Origin: Sphagnum compactum
Lineage: Eukaryota; Bryophyta; Sphagnopsida; Sphagnales
Reading direction: 5' to 3'
Assembly: GCA_965153455.1 (NCBI GenBank)
Contig: OZ234500.1
Location: 3,782,001-3,846,000 of the forward strand
DNA length: 64,000 bases
The position numbers were made by a program, and so were the translations under genes. The notes beneath the pieces are model-generated. The model saw only the letters and a list, made by a program, of their open reading frames with translations, was not told where the DNA came from and ran no database searches. Shown here one piece after another: positions 47,394 to 59,386 of this stretch (position 1 is the first letter of the stretch; every line of letters starts with the position of its first letter).

Positions 47394-50300
47394 TGCTCCT
47401 GCCGCTCCTCCTCTTGCTTGCTGCTTCTTCTTCTTCTTCTTCTTCTTTGTCGCTGCTGCAACGTTATTCTCTTCTTCTTCCTCCTCCTCTTTGTTTTCTC
47501 GTCGTCGTCGTCAGCTGCAAATTTCGCCTTCGTTCAGTTTTCGCCTGTTTTGAAACCCAGGTTAAACCAGCACCCATGTTGGTTAAGTTCACCTTCTGGA
47601 GTGAGGCCTCTTTTAGTGGCGCCATATTCAGCCACAACAAATGTTAGATTTCAACTCAGAGTCTACAGGGTTTTTTTTTTTTTTTGGGTAGTTAAAATTT
47701 CTTTTTCAAACTGGCTAAAAGTATGTGTTTTCTTTTGGTTTTTCTGGTTGCCAAATTATTTTGAAAACTAAAAAAAAATCTTACAATATTGCCAGATTTC
47801 TGTATTGGGTTCTAGCTGTAGCCAAAACTGTGAAAGATGCTTAAACAAGTCGCTTAATAGAGTTTTCCTTTAAAGTCATCCTGTCTTCACCCTGTCTTTG
47901 GGCCTCTTTCTACCCCCTCTGAGTGAGGTTCCGCAAAGTAAGGAAGTTTTATTAAATCTGGGTATGAAATGGTTCATAGTAGAGGCGTTGGGTGAACCAG
48001 CACCCCCACAGCTATAAGTACATAAAAGCACCTTTTACCTTCTTGAGTGAGTGAGGGAGGCCTCTTCGTGGCAAAATTTAAACCCCAAGAACTAATAGAT
48101 TTGGACTCAGAGGCCCCTGATTTGGTCTGAAACACGGGAATATTAATGATATTTAGAAGCAATTTAGATGAATTTTAGCACCTAGGGTGAACCAGCACCT
48201 AACCATGGTTTCACTATTTTCTAATGGTTGCTTCTAACCATGGTAAATATCAGGTCCTAAGTCCTACCTCTTTGTAATATTAAATCACGATCTCTGAGTC
48301 CAAAATTGACATTTTCTGGGTTTTAAAATGTTAAATTCTATTGTGACCGGATGCAACCTGGCACCCCTAAACCTGGGTGTGTTACCCAACATATTTTTTC
48401 CTCCATTGTTTGTGGGGGTGTTTCCAAAAATGGAACTCTAGTTGTTTTTTTATTAAATTAAATTAATTTTTTTATTTAATTTTATTTTTAAAAATCCCAT
48501 GATGGGCACCCATCAAAAATCATGAAAAAGGAAGGGAAAAAATTGAAGTATGTCTTTTCACTTGGTAAAGCCCTTGACTATAGGCTTTAACCAACTTTGC
48601 ACTTGGTAAAGCCCTCAACCATGGGCTTGAACCAAAATATGGGCATGTGTGAGATGGATTCACACGTAAAGCATATGTGTAAGATAGATTCACACATAAA
48701 GCACTTACAAAAGTTTCTTTGTGGATCATACTTGGACAACACCTTTATTCATGAATATGCCTCCTAGAAAATAAAGGAATATATGTGCATTTGATTCCAT
48801 AGCCTCTCCTTGAATTGATTTCTCAAATGCCTTCAACAACCCACACTTGCCCCACCCTTTCACAATCATTTTCCTTTTAAGATTGTACAACTTTTGGAGT
48901 ATTCACAAATCAAGTACATTAACTTTTCACTATGGATTTCGATTCTAACATCAAGTTGAAACATTGTTCGCAATCTAGTGTTGAATTGTTGTTGTAAACC
49001 ATTGCTTAAACTATGTTGTGAAATCGCATTTTAAAGGCATTGAAGAATGAATATATCTTTAGGTTGGAGCTTTGATGTACAATTCGTTGGAATAAATAAA
49101 ATACAAATGTATGGATATTCTTCCTTCATCCGTGAAAAGAAGCCCTCAAATTTATGGATAAACCAACAATCAATAAGTCATATTATTTTTTGGCTCCTCT
49201 TCAAATTTGACCAATGATTTGTAAATTGAAACCTATAATTCAAGCAAAATTTGGCAACTAAGGTTTTTGGCAAACATATATTTGTTTTAGCCATGAAAAT
49301 GATCTACAATGGAAATAATGTACCATAAGTAGTTGATGATGCACAACACATGATTTTATGATTGTTTCCCATCTCAAATAGTTTGATGTCCTTTGAACCT
49401 TTCCTTTCCCAAGTGTGTTCTCTAGTCATTGATACGATAGGAATACTGGGACAAGAAACACATATATAAGAAAAGAAATCACAATTTTACAACATATTTG
49501 TATTAATAAAAAACTAATATTACTCCACTTGACATGAATATTGATTTCTTTGTGTACATTCTAAGCATGTAAGAAACACATAGTTATAGTCTTATGATAA
49601 ATCTTCTCTCCTACAATGATTAAACCTAACAACTAAAAAGATTTTACAAAAACAATCCATGTGTTATGAATTTTATTATCAATTTGATCAATGTCGATGG
49701 CAAGATTTATAAGAATATTGTATGCTTTCACCGATTGAACAACTAGATGTCAAACACAAGATTAAAATACAATTTAAACAAAATTATATAAACTTGACAA
49801 TGAACAAGAAGAACTAAATAATTTTATTGTTTGAACAAAACATAATGCAAGTTAAATATAAGATGAACTAAAATTTATACATGTCACGAATCGTGTTAGC
49901 GAGATTGAAATGTGATGTTTTATAAACCTTTACTTATATTATCCAATGGAACCTTCTAAAAAATCATCAATTTTTTAGAAAGTTCTATCAATTAACCTTT
50001 TATAAAGTTTTGTCAATTAAATTTTTTGTAATCTTTTACCATATTACCTTTAAAAATCTTTCACCAAACATGTTCTCTAGAACCTTCCATCAACTATTCT
50101 TCTAAATATTTTCATTAGTTTTATATCTTTTAAAAATTTCTAATACATTATTCAAATATCTGTTTTTTAAAATTTCAAAGCATATTCCTTGTGAATCTTT
50201 CTAGGAACTCCAAAAGAATTCAAGCATATTCCTTGTGGATCTTTCAATAAACTTCAAAAAAATTCCAAACATATTTTTTGTGATTCTTTTTAGAAATTAA

Positions 50301-50859
50301 AAAAAATCAAATATATTCTTCATGATTATTTTTGAATTAAGAATTTTCTTTATTGTTTAATATTTGTGACATTTATGTCATAAAGTTTTCAAGAATCCAA
50401 AATTCATGGAAATTTTCCACATGTTGTGGTGGTTCATTGATCATTTCAATTAAAATCGACTTTTTAAAAATTGTTATGTCTTTTGTAATGTCACTTTAAA
50501 CTTGCCCATTAGTTCAAATGCATGAGCAATAACAAAACCCAAAATGATTGGTTAGAACATCCTAACATTTAAAGTTTGCCTTACATGTTTCATTTTCATA
50601 AACAATTTGCACAAATCTTTCACCAAATCTAATATAAATGCAAAAGGTCCATCATTTTGAATTGAAGGAATAAATTGGTAATGTTTGTGGGAACCTTTGT
50701 GAAAATTAACATATTTTTATGTATGTGTCATTGATTTACATGAAGTCCCATATTTTTTTGGACTTCTCTTATTTAGATCATGCCTTAATTTTTTGAAATT
50801 TTAAAAACTAATTGCATAAATATGTTCTCAAATGTTTTCCCAATGTAAACAAATATAAC
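47394..50859. other. Upstream region of TauE/SafE, then repeat-rich intergenic DNA
   Basis: 47.4-47.55 kb is TTC-rich 5' leader-like sequence. The fragment at 48060-48190 (..TTGGACTCAGAGGCCCC..ATATTTAGAAGCAATTTAGATGAA) matches 54.19-54.30 kb. CTTGGTAAAGCCCT occurs twice in tandem at 48559-48634 and again at 6.84 kb. A ~29 bp unit GTGTGAGATGGATTCACAC is tandem at 48650-48710. No gene supported from 47.65 to 50.86 kb. Confidence 0.55.
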
Positions 50860-51660
50860 TTAGTTTAACATACGTAGCTTACTTTAACCTAATTTAGTTA
50901 AGTTTAACCAAATTTAATTTAAATATCCTAATTCAACCTAATTTAGTCTATTTTTGTCTAATTTAACCTAAGTAGCTTAGTTTAATTTAATTTAATCTAG
51001 TTTAACATGATTTCATTTTGTTTAACGTAATTTAATTTAATTTAACCTAATTTAACTTAAGTAGCCTAGTTTAATTCAATTTAGTCATGCTGAACCTAAT
51101 TTTGTCTAGTAGCATGGTTTAGATTAGTTTATATTAATTTAACCTAGTTTAATTTAATTTAGCCTAAATAGCTTAGTTTAACTTAATTCAACTTAATTTA
51201 GTCTAAATAATTTAATTTAACCTAATTTAGTATAGTTTAATTTAACCTAATTCACCAAAGTGGCCTTAAGTTATATTAGATTAACATAGGTTTAACCTAG
51301 GGAGGCCTAGGTTAATTTAAATTAGACTAATGGGTGGCTTAGGTTAACCTAGGTTTTAAAATGTAATATTTTATACTTTTTTGATAATCCATTTGAACAC
51401 AAAAAAATATTGTGGTGCAATGGTTTATGAATTAAACCCTTGCAAATGGAGGTGAAGGGTTCAACTTCTCCCATTTGCAATCTATATAGTACCTAGACTT
51501 TTAACCTAGGCGGATAGCTTAACCTTGGTGCCTTTTTAGTTTAGGTGGTCTAATTTAAGCTAGGTCACATAGGTGGTTTAATCTAAACTAGGCGTTTTTA
51601 ATTAAGGCACCTAGACTAGGTGTCTTAGGATAGGTCGCATAGGCTAGTTTACCTAACTAT
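50860..51660. repeat. TTAACCTAAT/CCTAGG-rich degenerate array, copy 2
   Basis: About 0.8 kb built from TTTAACCTAATTTA-, AGTAGCTTAGTTTAA- and CCTAGGTTAA-type words, becoming CCTAGG-rich after 51.28 kb. It contains the same tRNA-like module as the array at 26.2-27.0 kb. The ORF track shows nothing coding. Confidence 0.75.
51408..51485 (+). repeat. tRNA-like (SINE-like) module inside array 2
   Basis: A-box-like TGGTGCAATGG near 51412, B-box-like GGGTTCAACTTC about 35 nt downstream, then CATTTGCAATCTATATAGTA. The minus-strand module at 26.4 kb has the same layout (..GGTGAGGGGTTCAAGTCTTC..TTGCAACCTATAATA). The inner AACCCTT/AAGGGTT arms keep the stem seen there. Confidence 0.4.
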
Positions 51661-52615
51661 ATTTTATTAAACTTTGATTGCCACATGGCATCACACAATT
51701 GGGCCAAAAATGTAATTTTAAAATCATAGGTTGTTACGTGGCAATTCATAAAATGGTCAAGAAATTATTTGAATGTACCTTCGGCTATTATGTGAGAATG
51801 GGAAATTAATCAAAAAATCAAAAAATATATATTTTAAAGATTAAGTTTCAAGCCTTAGATTATGTCCTTCATGAGTTGTGATAAACATGACCATAGTCAC
51901 AAAGGACATAATCGCAAATGACAATCATGACTATGATTATGACCATGGATATGACTTGTGTCATTCTACAACGGGGATGTTTGGATTATGTAGTCATGTT
52001 GTCATGCCCAAATCATAAATGGTTATTAGGACTACAAATGGAGTTTTTTTCAATCCTATATGCCATGATTTTAGCATAATGTTTATAGTCGAAAATGTCC
52101 CTCTTGGAATGCACCAAAGGTGACCAAAGGTGGTGACAATTAACCATGAATCTTATTTGAATTGATCAAGAGCAGTTGGACTATGAGTTGTTATGTTTGG
52201 TTGTGTTCTTACACCCCATTGATTCAAGACCCCCCCCCCAATGATTTAGATTCCAAATATGAACCTCCTTGCTTGGGTTTTAGGGTTTATCCTTGATTTA
52301 GCAAGGGTTTAGGGTTTATATTTTAGGATTTATCCTTGATTTTTGGGTTTTAGGGTTTATGTAGAAAACATAGATGATGAGATACAAGCTAAAATTGCCA
52401 ACAATAATTGTTTAGCATAAATTTGTAAATTTTGGTTTTGTTTGAATTGTTTTTTCACTCTTCTAAATTAAACCATGATGAGGATAGATGATGAGGATTA
52501 GGTGTTGTTTTAGTTTCAAACTTGGATTCCAATTTTTCATTTGACCTCAATAATGATTTTTCTTTTCCTTGGCTTGAGTTTTGCATTCAACCCTCTCTCC
52601 TTTCTATGACATTTG
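51661..52615. other. Intergenic stretch with TTTAGGG-type words
   Basis: Repeated GGGTTTTAGGGTTTAT words at 52.27-52.37 kb and repeated CATGACTATGATTATGA words near 51.9 kb; no gene. Confidence 0.45.
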
Positions 52616-53180
52616 TAGATTAAAAAAAAAACCCTAACCACACCCCTTCCTTCCTTTTGCCTAACCCCTCCCCACCCCCCCTCCCCCCCTTTTCTTGTTT
52701 CCTCTTTTTAAACCTTTACAAATTGTAGAAAAAACCTTAACCCCTGTCTCTTTTCTTTCTAACATATGCAAACTTAAAGGAAAACCCCAACCACCCCCCT
52801 TCCTTCTTTTTTTGACCCTTGCTTACCCCCTCCCACCCCTTTTCTTTTGTTTCCTCTTTTTGACCTTTGTAAACTATAAAAAAAACCTTAAAAACCTAAC
52901 CGCATTTCTACCATATTTAACATTTATAGACTTAAAAATTGACCTAAAAACCTTAACCGCTCCTTTCCATCCTTCGTTGGACCCCTACCTAACCCCCTCC
53001 CACCCTTTTCTCATATTTCCTTTTTTTAACCTCTGTAGATTATTAAAAAGGCCCCCTAAAAATCCCTCTACATACCCACCTTTCTCCTCTCTATACCATC
53101 TACAAACCCCAAAAAAAACCCTATTAGCCCTTCAAATGCTTATTTCCAGCCTTTTCAAACCCTAAAAAACAATTATAAAT
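52616..53180 (+). repeat. Polypyrimidine minisatellite, ~160 bp higher-order unit
   Basis: Alternating ~100 bp and ~55 bp sub-units, each opening with AAAAACC(C/T)TAACC. The long ones run through C/T-rich sequence to TTTCCTCTTTTT(A/G)ACCTTTGTA. About three higher-order units. Because the period is close to a multiple of three, a 156-codon ORF (52695-53165) runs through them as a Pro/Leu/Phe-rich internally repeated peptide. I treat that ORF as a by-product. Confidence 0.7.
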
Positions 53181-55931
53181 ATTCAAAACCCCCTTTTTTT
53201 TTCATCACTTTTCATTGCTTGTAGTTCTTTCTATATTTACAACCCCTTTTTGGGATATTTCATCCACTCTTTGGATTACATTCATCTTGTAAATTTACAA
53301 CCACTATTTGGATTATTTAGCCATTCTTTATATTTTATGCCATTTTTTGGATTACAGCCATCTTCTAAATTTTACAACCACTTTCTGCATTTGCAACCAT
53401 TGTCTATTTTTTCAACCATTCTATGTAATTTTATTTTCTTCCTAGATTTCTTTTATGTGAGAGGTTTAAACTAGGCTTCTTTTACTTGAAAGGTATTTAT
53501 TGGATTTAATTGTTTTTCATAGGCATGGAGGGTTTTAATATTGACCCAATATTCATGATACAAGATATTTCTTATGAAATTCCAAAGAGGAAGTACCAGT
53601 TGAAGAATACCTCAAAATTTGCATAAAGGAGGGAAAAACCTTTCTTGTGGGTGTGACCACCGCCACACTATTCTATCTACCGTGTGTCAACTATAACCTA
53701 TCGCCTTGCAATGCTACAACAATGTCTCCATTGTTATAGAAGGTCATTTTACATTGTTGCAATTTTGGTTTTACACCAACAATGGGTAGTTTACCCTCTT
53801 GCAACTCTATTTCCAAAGAAGAAAAAAAAGGTAATTTTTAAACTACACTTCATGAGAAAAAACAGAAAAAAAAAGATCACACCATGATAACCATTCAAAT
53901 TGTGTTTTTTCCAAATTTACACATATATCGCGATGTTTTTTCTTATGTTATAACTTCTTCAAAAAAAATTTAATCTTCTTCTCCAACTTCTCTTCTGAAC
54001 CATAATACATTAAATAATAAAGATAAAAAGAGAGTCCCCTTTGATAAATTTCCATCCACCATTCATTCCGACAGGAAGGAAGCAGAATACGTTCTGACTA
54101 TGTTTTATTAGACCGTTCCAGGGCTCCTCCAGGGCTCTAAAAGCTGTGCATTGGTGGAGATGCTCTTAGTGATGAAAAATTAAGGTCAAAATTTGTTAAA
54201 TTTGAACTCAAAGACCCCCGACTTATGCTACGCATGGGATATATTTGTAATATTTAGAAATAATTTAAATGGATCTTGGGGATTTTTACCATGGCAACAA
54301 CGTTGGTGCTGCTTCACCAAGTCCATATTTTAGAGCCTTGGAAGAGCACAATAAATAAGAAATGATTGATGATCACTAATTTTTTATTGATCACTATAAC
54401 GATCGGCCTAGATGATGACAACAAAATTCTAGTTGGTGTTCAAATTTGAGAGATGTCATGCGATGGGTTGCCATGAAATAAGTTGCCTTTCATGTAATGA
54501 GTTTTCTTTAAGGGATGCCTTTCAAATTGCGAATGAAAGTTAACAGTATAGGTATTATCAAAATGCATCATTTGGTGTTGAAGAAGATGCAATTGTCAAG
54601 ATAAGACGCATTCCATTTTTCAAAATGACTCCCCAAACAACAAAGGAAAAAAATATGTCCCCCCATTACACAAAAGAAAATTGAAGCAAGTCCCAATATG
54701 TTCAAGAACAACATAAGATCTTGAGTAAATGTTACATTCAGTTTCCATCCACTCACAAACTATCAACCTAACTTGTGAGCCTCAACATTCATTGACCTTA
54801 GAAAGGATAGCCTTTAGATCACATGGGGTGAAGATATCACTTTCCTTTTGGTGGTGGCCAATAAAGTTCTTTGATGTACCCTTTTGATCTCAAGGTTTCA
54901 TCCTCTATGTCCCATTGTTTCAATCGATCCATGGACTTATTAAACTTTCCATACGTATTGTGCGTTTAGAAGTGGGACGAACATAAAATTGCTCTCAAAA
55001 TGCAAGGACATTTCCAAGGACATTCCATTCTCAAATTTCACAAAATTTTGACATCCATCAACGCCTTGCCAAATGTGATATGGAAATTTTTAAGTATGAA
55101 AAATTTAATAAGTCCATGGGTCAATTTTAATCAATTTCCTGAAACATTGATGGCAATTTTAATAAGTCCATGGATTTTTAAAATTGATGCCCAAAACCAG
55201 GCGACAAACCTAGGTTATAAGATTCTCAATTGTTATATCAAAGTGTTGAAAATCGATTTCAAGTCTTGATAACATATAAAAACATTGCAAAAACAACAAA
55301 ATATGTTGTTTGATTTGGAAATCTCGAAATGTGATGTCTAGTTGTGTTCGTAGGCCTAACTCAAAATATCACATAAAGCCTTGTAAGTTCTCCATTTATG
55401 CACCTTTGCACTTCAAATTTACTAAAGCTATATTGTACAAACACGCCCCTAGGCAAAACCCTCAAAGTTTATAGACCTTTTTACAAAAAGTTATCCTATA
55501 AAAAGTAGGTTATGTAAGTAAGTAGGTCAGGAGGACAATAGATGGTTACCATGTAGATGCATGGAGATTGTCGGGCAAGTAGTTTAGTTTGTTGACTAGT
55601 ATGTAACATGATCTAAGTAATGGTATTAAGGATATGACCAAGTTGGAATTTGATTATGAGATATTGGGATCAATACTTCAACTAGTTGTATATGAGACCT
55701 CAAGAGGTAAATATTATATAGAAGACTCCCCAACATGCGGATGTGGTGAGTTTTCAATACGTAATACTAACCATGCTTCATTGTTGTAGGGTTGGTATGA
55801 GTTGGAGGTAAGTGTACATAATCGAAAGAGCAAACTTGAGTAGCCAAATAATGCTCTTTTTTATTTTTCCACGGGGTCTCATTTATGCTACTATTCCTTC
55901 GGGCAACTCCCATTCTGTGTTTATTTCTTGG
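53181..55931. other. Intergenic stretch with short degenerate repeats
   Basis: 53.24-53.42 kb repeats TTTACAACCACT(A/T)T(T/C)TGGATT-like words. 54.11-54.30 kb contains ATTGGTGGAGATGCTCTTAG and a fragment shared with 48.06-48.19 kb. A direct repeat AATAAGTCCATGG occurs at 55.11 and 55.17 kb. No gene supported. Confidence 0.5.
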
Positions 55932-57830
55932 TTACAAACAGTTTTGTAAAATTGCATTAACATCTGTAATGAATGACAGTTGCCTCAAGCTTACATTCAA
56001 GATGATAATGTCACTTAGAAGTGGTTGTTGACATGCACACTTTGATCTCCAGAAGAGCGTTTTGCTTGTAGTTTTAGTTAGCATTAGAAGGTAATTGAAC
56101 GTTTGAAACCTCGCCTTATAAGGATCCCTCACCAAGTTTATTTGAATTTCGTTCTTGAACATCTAAACAATTTCAACACTCGAGTTGAAGGTAATACAAA
56201 CTTCATCAGACACAAGTTCCAATCAAAAAGTATGATGTACTGGCACATACTTTGTTGTGGCCCAATGTCTCAGATTTGACTGGATTGTTTCGGTGAGTGG
56301 ATGTAGCTCTGAGCATTGATCTATTCAGGCTCATCACAGGAGCACAGAAATGCAGGAGCCATGCACTCTGTGTTGGAAGAAAGTGCTACTGATGTTGGGA
56401 TTCCTAAGTCAAGAGAGTTACAAGGAGGAGGCATGAGGCGTAGTTGGGGTATTATCAGTAGATGGTGCCCTGTTGTCATGGTTGCACAGGAGGACTTACT
56501 CTTGTTGTATTAGCCTTGGGTGTTGCTTGAAATGACGCAATGTTTACAATCTAGTGTTATTGTGGAGTTTTCTCTGCACTCTGATAGATATGATGTGAGG
56601 AAAACTGTTTTGGCAGGTTTTATAAGAAGGAAGTGTTGGAGAAACTGACAAAGGCGTGTGTGAGCAAAGGGGTATGTCTTTCAAATGGAGCTCATTGTGT
56701 AAGTGACTCATATGCACTATCATATTGAAGAGGTTTGTGTAAAACCCTTTTGGTACTTTTACTTTGGACTCCATAGGAGAGAGAGGCAGGCTGTTGCTGC
56801 AAGATAGGATGAATCTTTTTTATGTGTGAATCTCAATAACATGTTATATCAAGAGCATTAGCTCTACATGAATCCAAATAGAGAGCATGCTTGGCCATAA
56901 ACCAGTCATGAGACAAACCCTAAAAATTTGAACACTCCCAGGAATCGAGGGATCAACTAACTATAGTAGCTTCTGAATGAAACCCAACTCGGATCCTCTC
57001 ACCTTTCACACTGGCCCCAACTGGTGGTTTGCTGTTCTGCTTATCATTGTAAACTTGGTTGATGTGGTGTGCTGGTGCCCATCACATTTGTAGACAGGGT
57101 CTACAGAATTTCCAAGGCTTGGGGATACAGAGATAGTGCAGTATCTGAAAGGGCTATTGTGGCTGTTTTTCACGACTTCAAATTTTCTCTGGTGAAAATT
57201 CACTCATTGCGAGAATGGGTTGTACTAGTAATGGTGATGTGGTTGCATAGCTTTGTCTAGTCAGAAAGGAAAATCTAGCAATGATCTATCAATTTCTTTT
57301 GGGGGCCCATCCAGACACATGAAACTGCTGCAACTTCCAGTCAACAACAGGTTGATTATACACCAGCAGGAGCTTGTTGTGATTAGAGATTTCTCATCTT
57401 GTGTGTCTTCAATCATGGTCTCAATTCAGAGATCTGCAAAGATTGCTAATCCCCTGTATGGTCTGAATTGGAGATCTGTAGGGATCTCAATTTTTCTCTG
57501 TCTTTCAATTGGCACACAGGATTGTTGCAGATGACCATTGGCTCAAGGATTACAAATGTGCATGAGAATTAATTGTAGTGTTTTTTGTATTGGACATTAC
57601 CCAGGATTGACAACAGGAATTGTCATGCCACAAGTGCATGCAAGTGCTGCTTTACTTTCCAGATGTGAAGACGGAAGCCAACTCTCCACAATAGCCAACC
57701 CCAACTCTCACAAGCACGACATTGCATCATCTTCCCCTCCCTCCCACAAGAGCAGACCACCCACGGCACACAAGGAATCTGAAAGATTTAGAAGTACTCC
57801 TCAAAACCTCCCATACCCACCAGGTGAGGA
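55932..57830. other. Intergenic stretch, short ORFs unsupported
   Basis: Less AT-rich than the desert regions, with several 60-98 codon ORFs on plus between 56.3 and 57.83 kb. No domain, splice pair or conserved motif was recognised. It could hold a noncoding transcript or lost gene, but nothing in the sequence shows it. Confidence 0.4.
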
Positions 57831-57844
57831 ATAATTTCCAACAC

Positions 57845-58230
57845 TCTGCCTGGTGATTGATTTGATTATGAGTGAAGATAGTCATTCCCATGGTCCAACA
57901 GGTGAACTTTGTGGCTGTATGACAGTCTCCACATACCCACACATTCTTGAGAATGTGAAGTACCAGGAGTGGTGTGTGCTGACAAGCCCATTAATTGCAA
58001 TCGCCAGTTTCTCACTACAGTGACACAAATTAGACACCTTTTCTTGTTCTTGTTCTTCTTCCTCCTCCTCCTCCTCCTCCACACTATGCAGCACAAATGT
58101 GATCTTTATTAGATATCCTTCCTCATGGATCTGTCCTGACAATCTCTTCGGTTGTGCATGGATTTTACTGATCTGAGGATGGTCTTGATCATCTACTTAC
58201 AAATGTATGGCCTTCTTGGTGTGGGTGGGG
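57845..58230 (-). pseudogene. PPR protein DYW-domain remnant
   Basis: Minus strand reads the C-terminal part of a DYW-type PPR protein (organellar C-to-U RNA editing factors): ..DDQDHPQISKIHAQPKRLSG.., ..EEGYLIKITFVLHSVEEE.., an expanded Glu tract from a (GGA)n run (58056-58080 on plus), then ..CHCSEKLAIAINGLVST... After a frameshift near 57.96 kb it continues LKNVWVCGDCHTATKF. The zinc/catalytic HxE (normally HSE) reads CSE, and the terminal D-Y-W is gone. No PPR repeats were found upstream. It is a dead fragment. Confidence 0.85.
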
Positions 58231-59016
58231 GAGCTCTTAAAATAAAATCATACTATTGTGGCCTGTGCCGTTGACCCAAGTGTGAACCCATTACAAAATA
58301 GGGAAACTCAACATGTGAACATTGTTTTGCAATGTGTGCATTGATTTTTTGAACAGCCAAATATGAAAGGAAATCATGCTTGAATGGAATGGTAAGCGTT
58401 CAAGTGTTACCACATCCTCAACTGATTTCTTCCTTCCAAAACCTGGTTTTTTGGAATTTATTTGAATTTTCAGTGGGGCAGAAATCACTTAAAAATCAAT
58501 ATCTCCCACATTCTGAATCCAAATCTTACCAAATAAGTTTCATTGAATCCTGCTCATCAAGATCTTTCCAACAACATCAAAGGCACATTCCAATTCCTCC
58601 GAAATTTTCAGCTACGATTTAATTTCATTTACTTTTTAGTGAAAAAATCATTCAATATTCAAGAACTTTTGCACCCCAAGTCCAAACATCATGGAACCAA
58701 GCCGATGCACCCCTCCTCCTCAAGAGCTTTCCAAAGAGACCAAGAACGATCTGAAGCATCTCGGTTCAGTGGATCTCATAAGTACAAAACAAAACAAACA
58801 AACTACCCTGATTCATAGATAGATGTTCTTCTTCACCCAATAAATAAATAAATAAATCCCGATAAAATTTATTAAAAAAACTCAAGGATTTTTGTAACAC
58901 CCCTCCCCCCCTCCCCAAACCAAAAAAAAGAAACTCATAAATCCAAAAAAATGAATTTTACAGATATTTAAATTTTATACATAAAAGCTTAAGACACATT
59001 CAATGGAAAGAGAACG
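58231..59016. other. Intergenic stretch
   Basis: AT-rich with a C-rich run at about 58.90 kb; ORFs at 58.38-58.82 kb show no domain. Confidence 0.45.
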
Positions 59017-59021
59017 AAAAA
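59017..59021 (-). terminator. Pol III terminator of tRNA-Ile
   Basis: Five A on plus (TTTTT on minus) starting 7 nt past the tRNA 3' end. Confidence 0.8.
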
Positions 59022-59027
59022 GATTTA

Positions 59028-59101
59028 TGGCCTATACAGGTCTCGAACCTGTGACCTTCGCGTTATTAGCACGACGCTCTAACCAGCTGAGCTAATAGGC
59101 C
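59028..59101 (-). tRNA. tRNA-Ile (anticodon AAU), nuclear
   Basis: 74 nt with a perfect 7 bp acceptor stem (GGCCTAT/ATAGGCC) and discriminator A. The D-arm reads TAGCTCAGCTGGTTAGAGC, which contains the A box. The anticodon loop CTAATAA places anticodon AAT at plus 59065-59067. The T-arm reads CAGGTTCGAGACCTG, which contains the B box. No intron, no encoded CCA. The 5' leader on minus carries CAACAATGAAAT, matching the CAA start motif of plant tRNA genes. The A34 would be modified to inosine to read AUU/AUC/AUA (known for the family). Confidence 0.97.
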
Positions 59102-59386
59102 ATTTCATTGTTGCTGGCAAGTTTGTGCACCTCAAATTATATATTGTGGAGCATGGTCTGTAACCTTATCCGTATAATGACGTATGTACTCGTATATGAC
59201 AGCGGCGAAAACTCATACATACTGTCTGTATCCAAATTTGATACTATACGTATTAGAATCGTAGTATACTTTCCGTAGGTATACAGGCGCGAGGTCTGTA
59301 GTCCGTAGTGAAGTAGAATACGAGCCGCGCGCAGAGAAGACGAGCTCGAGGGTACGCACTCGATCCTCGCAAGGACGGAGTTAGCG

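Noticed and set aside
47013-47771. Plus-strand ORFs up to 169 codons opposite TauE/SafE exon 1
   Set aside because: Antisense shadows of the real minus-strand exon and its TTC-rich leader.
52695-53165. 156-codon ORF as a real gene
   Set aside because: It coincides with a polypyrimidine minisatellite and repeats with it; no independent coding signal.
56316-57834. A multi-exon gene on plus
   Set aside because: ORFs show no recognisable domain and I could not find phase-consistent splice pairs.
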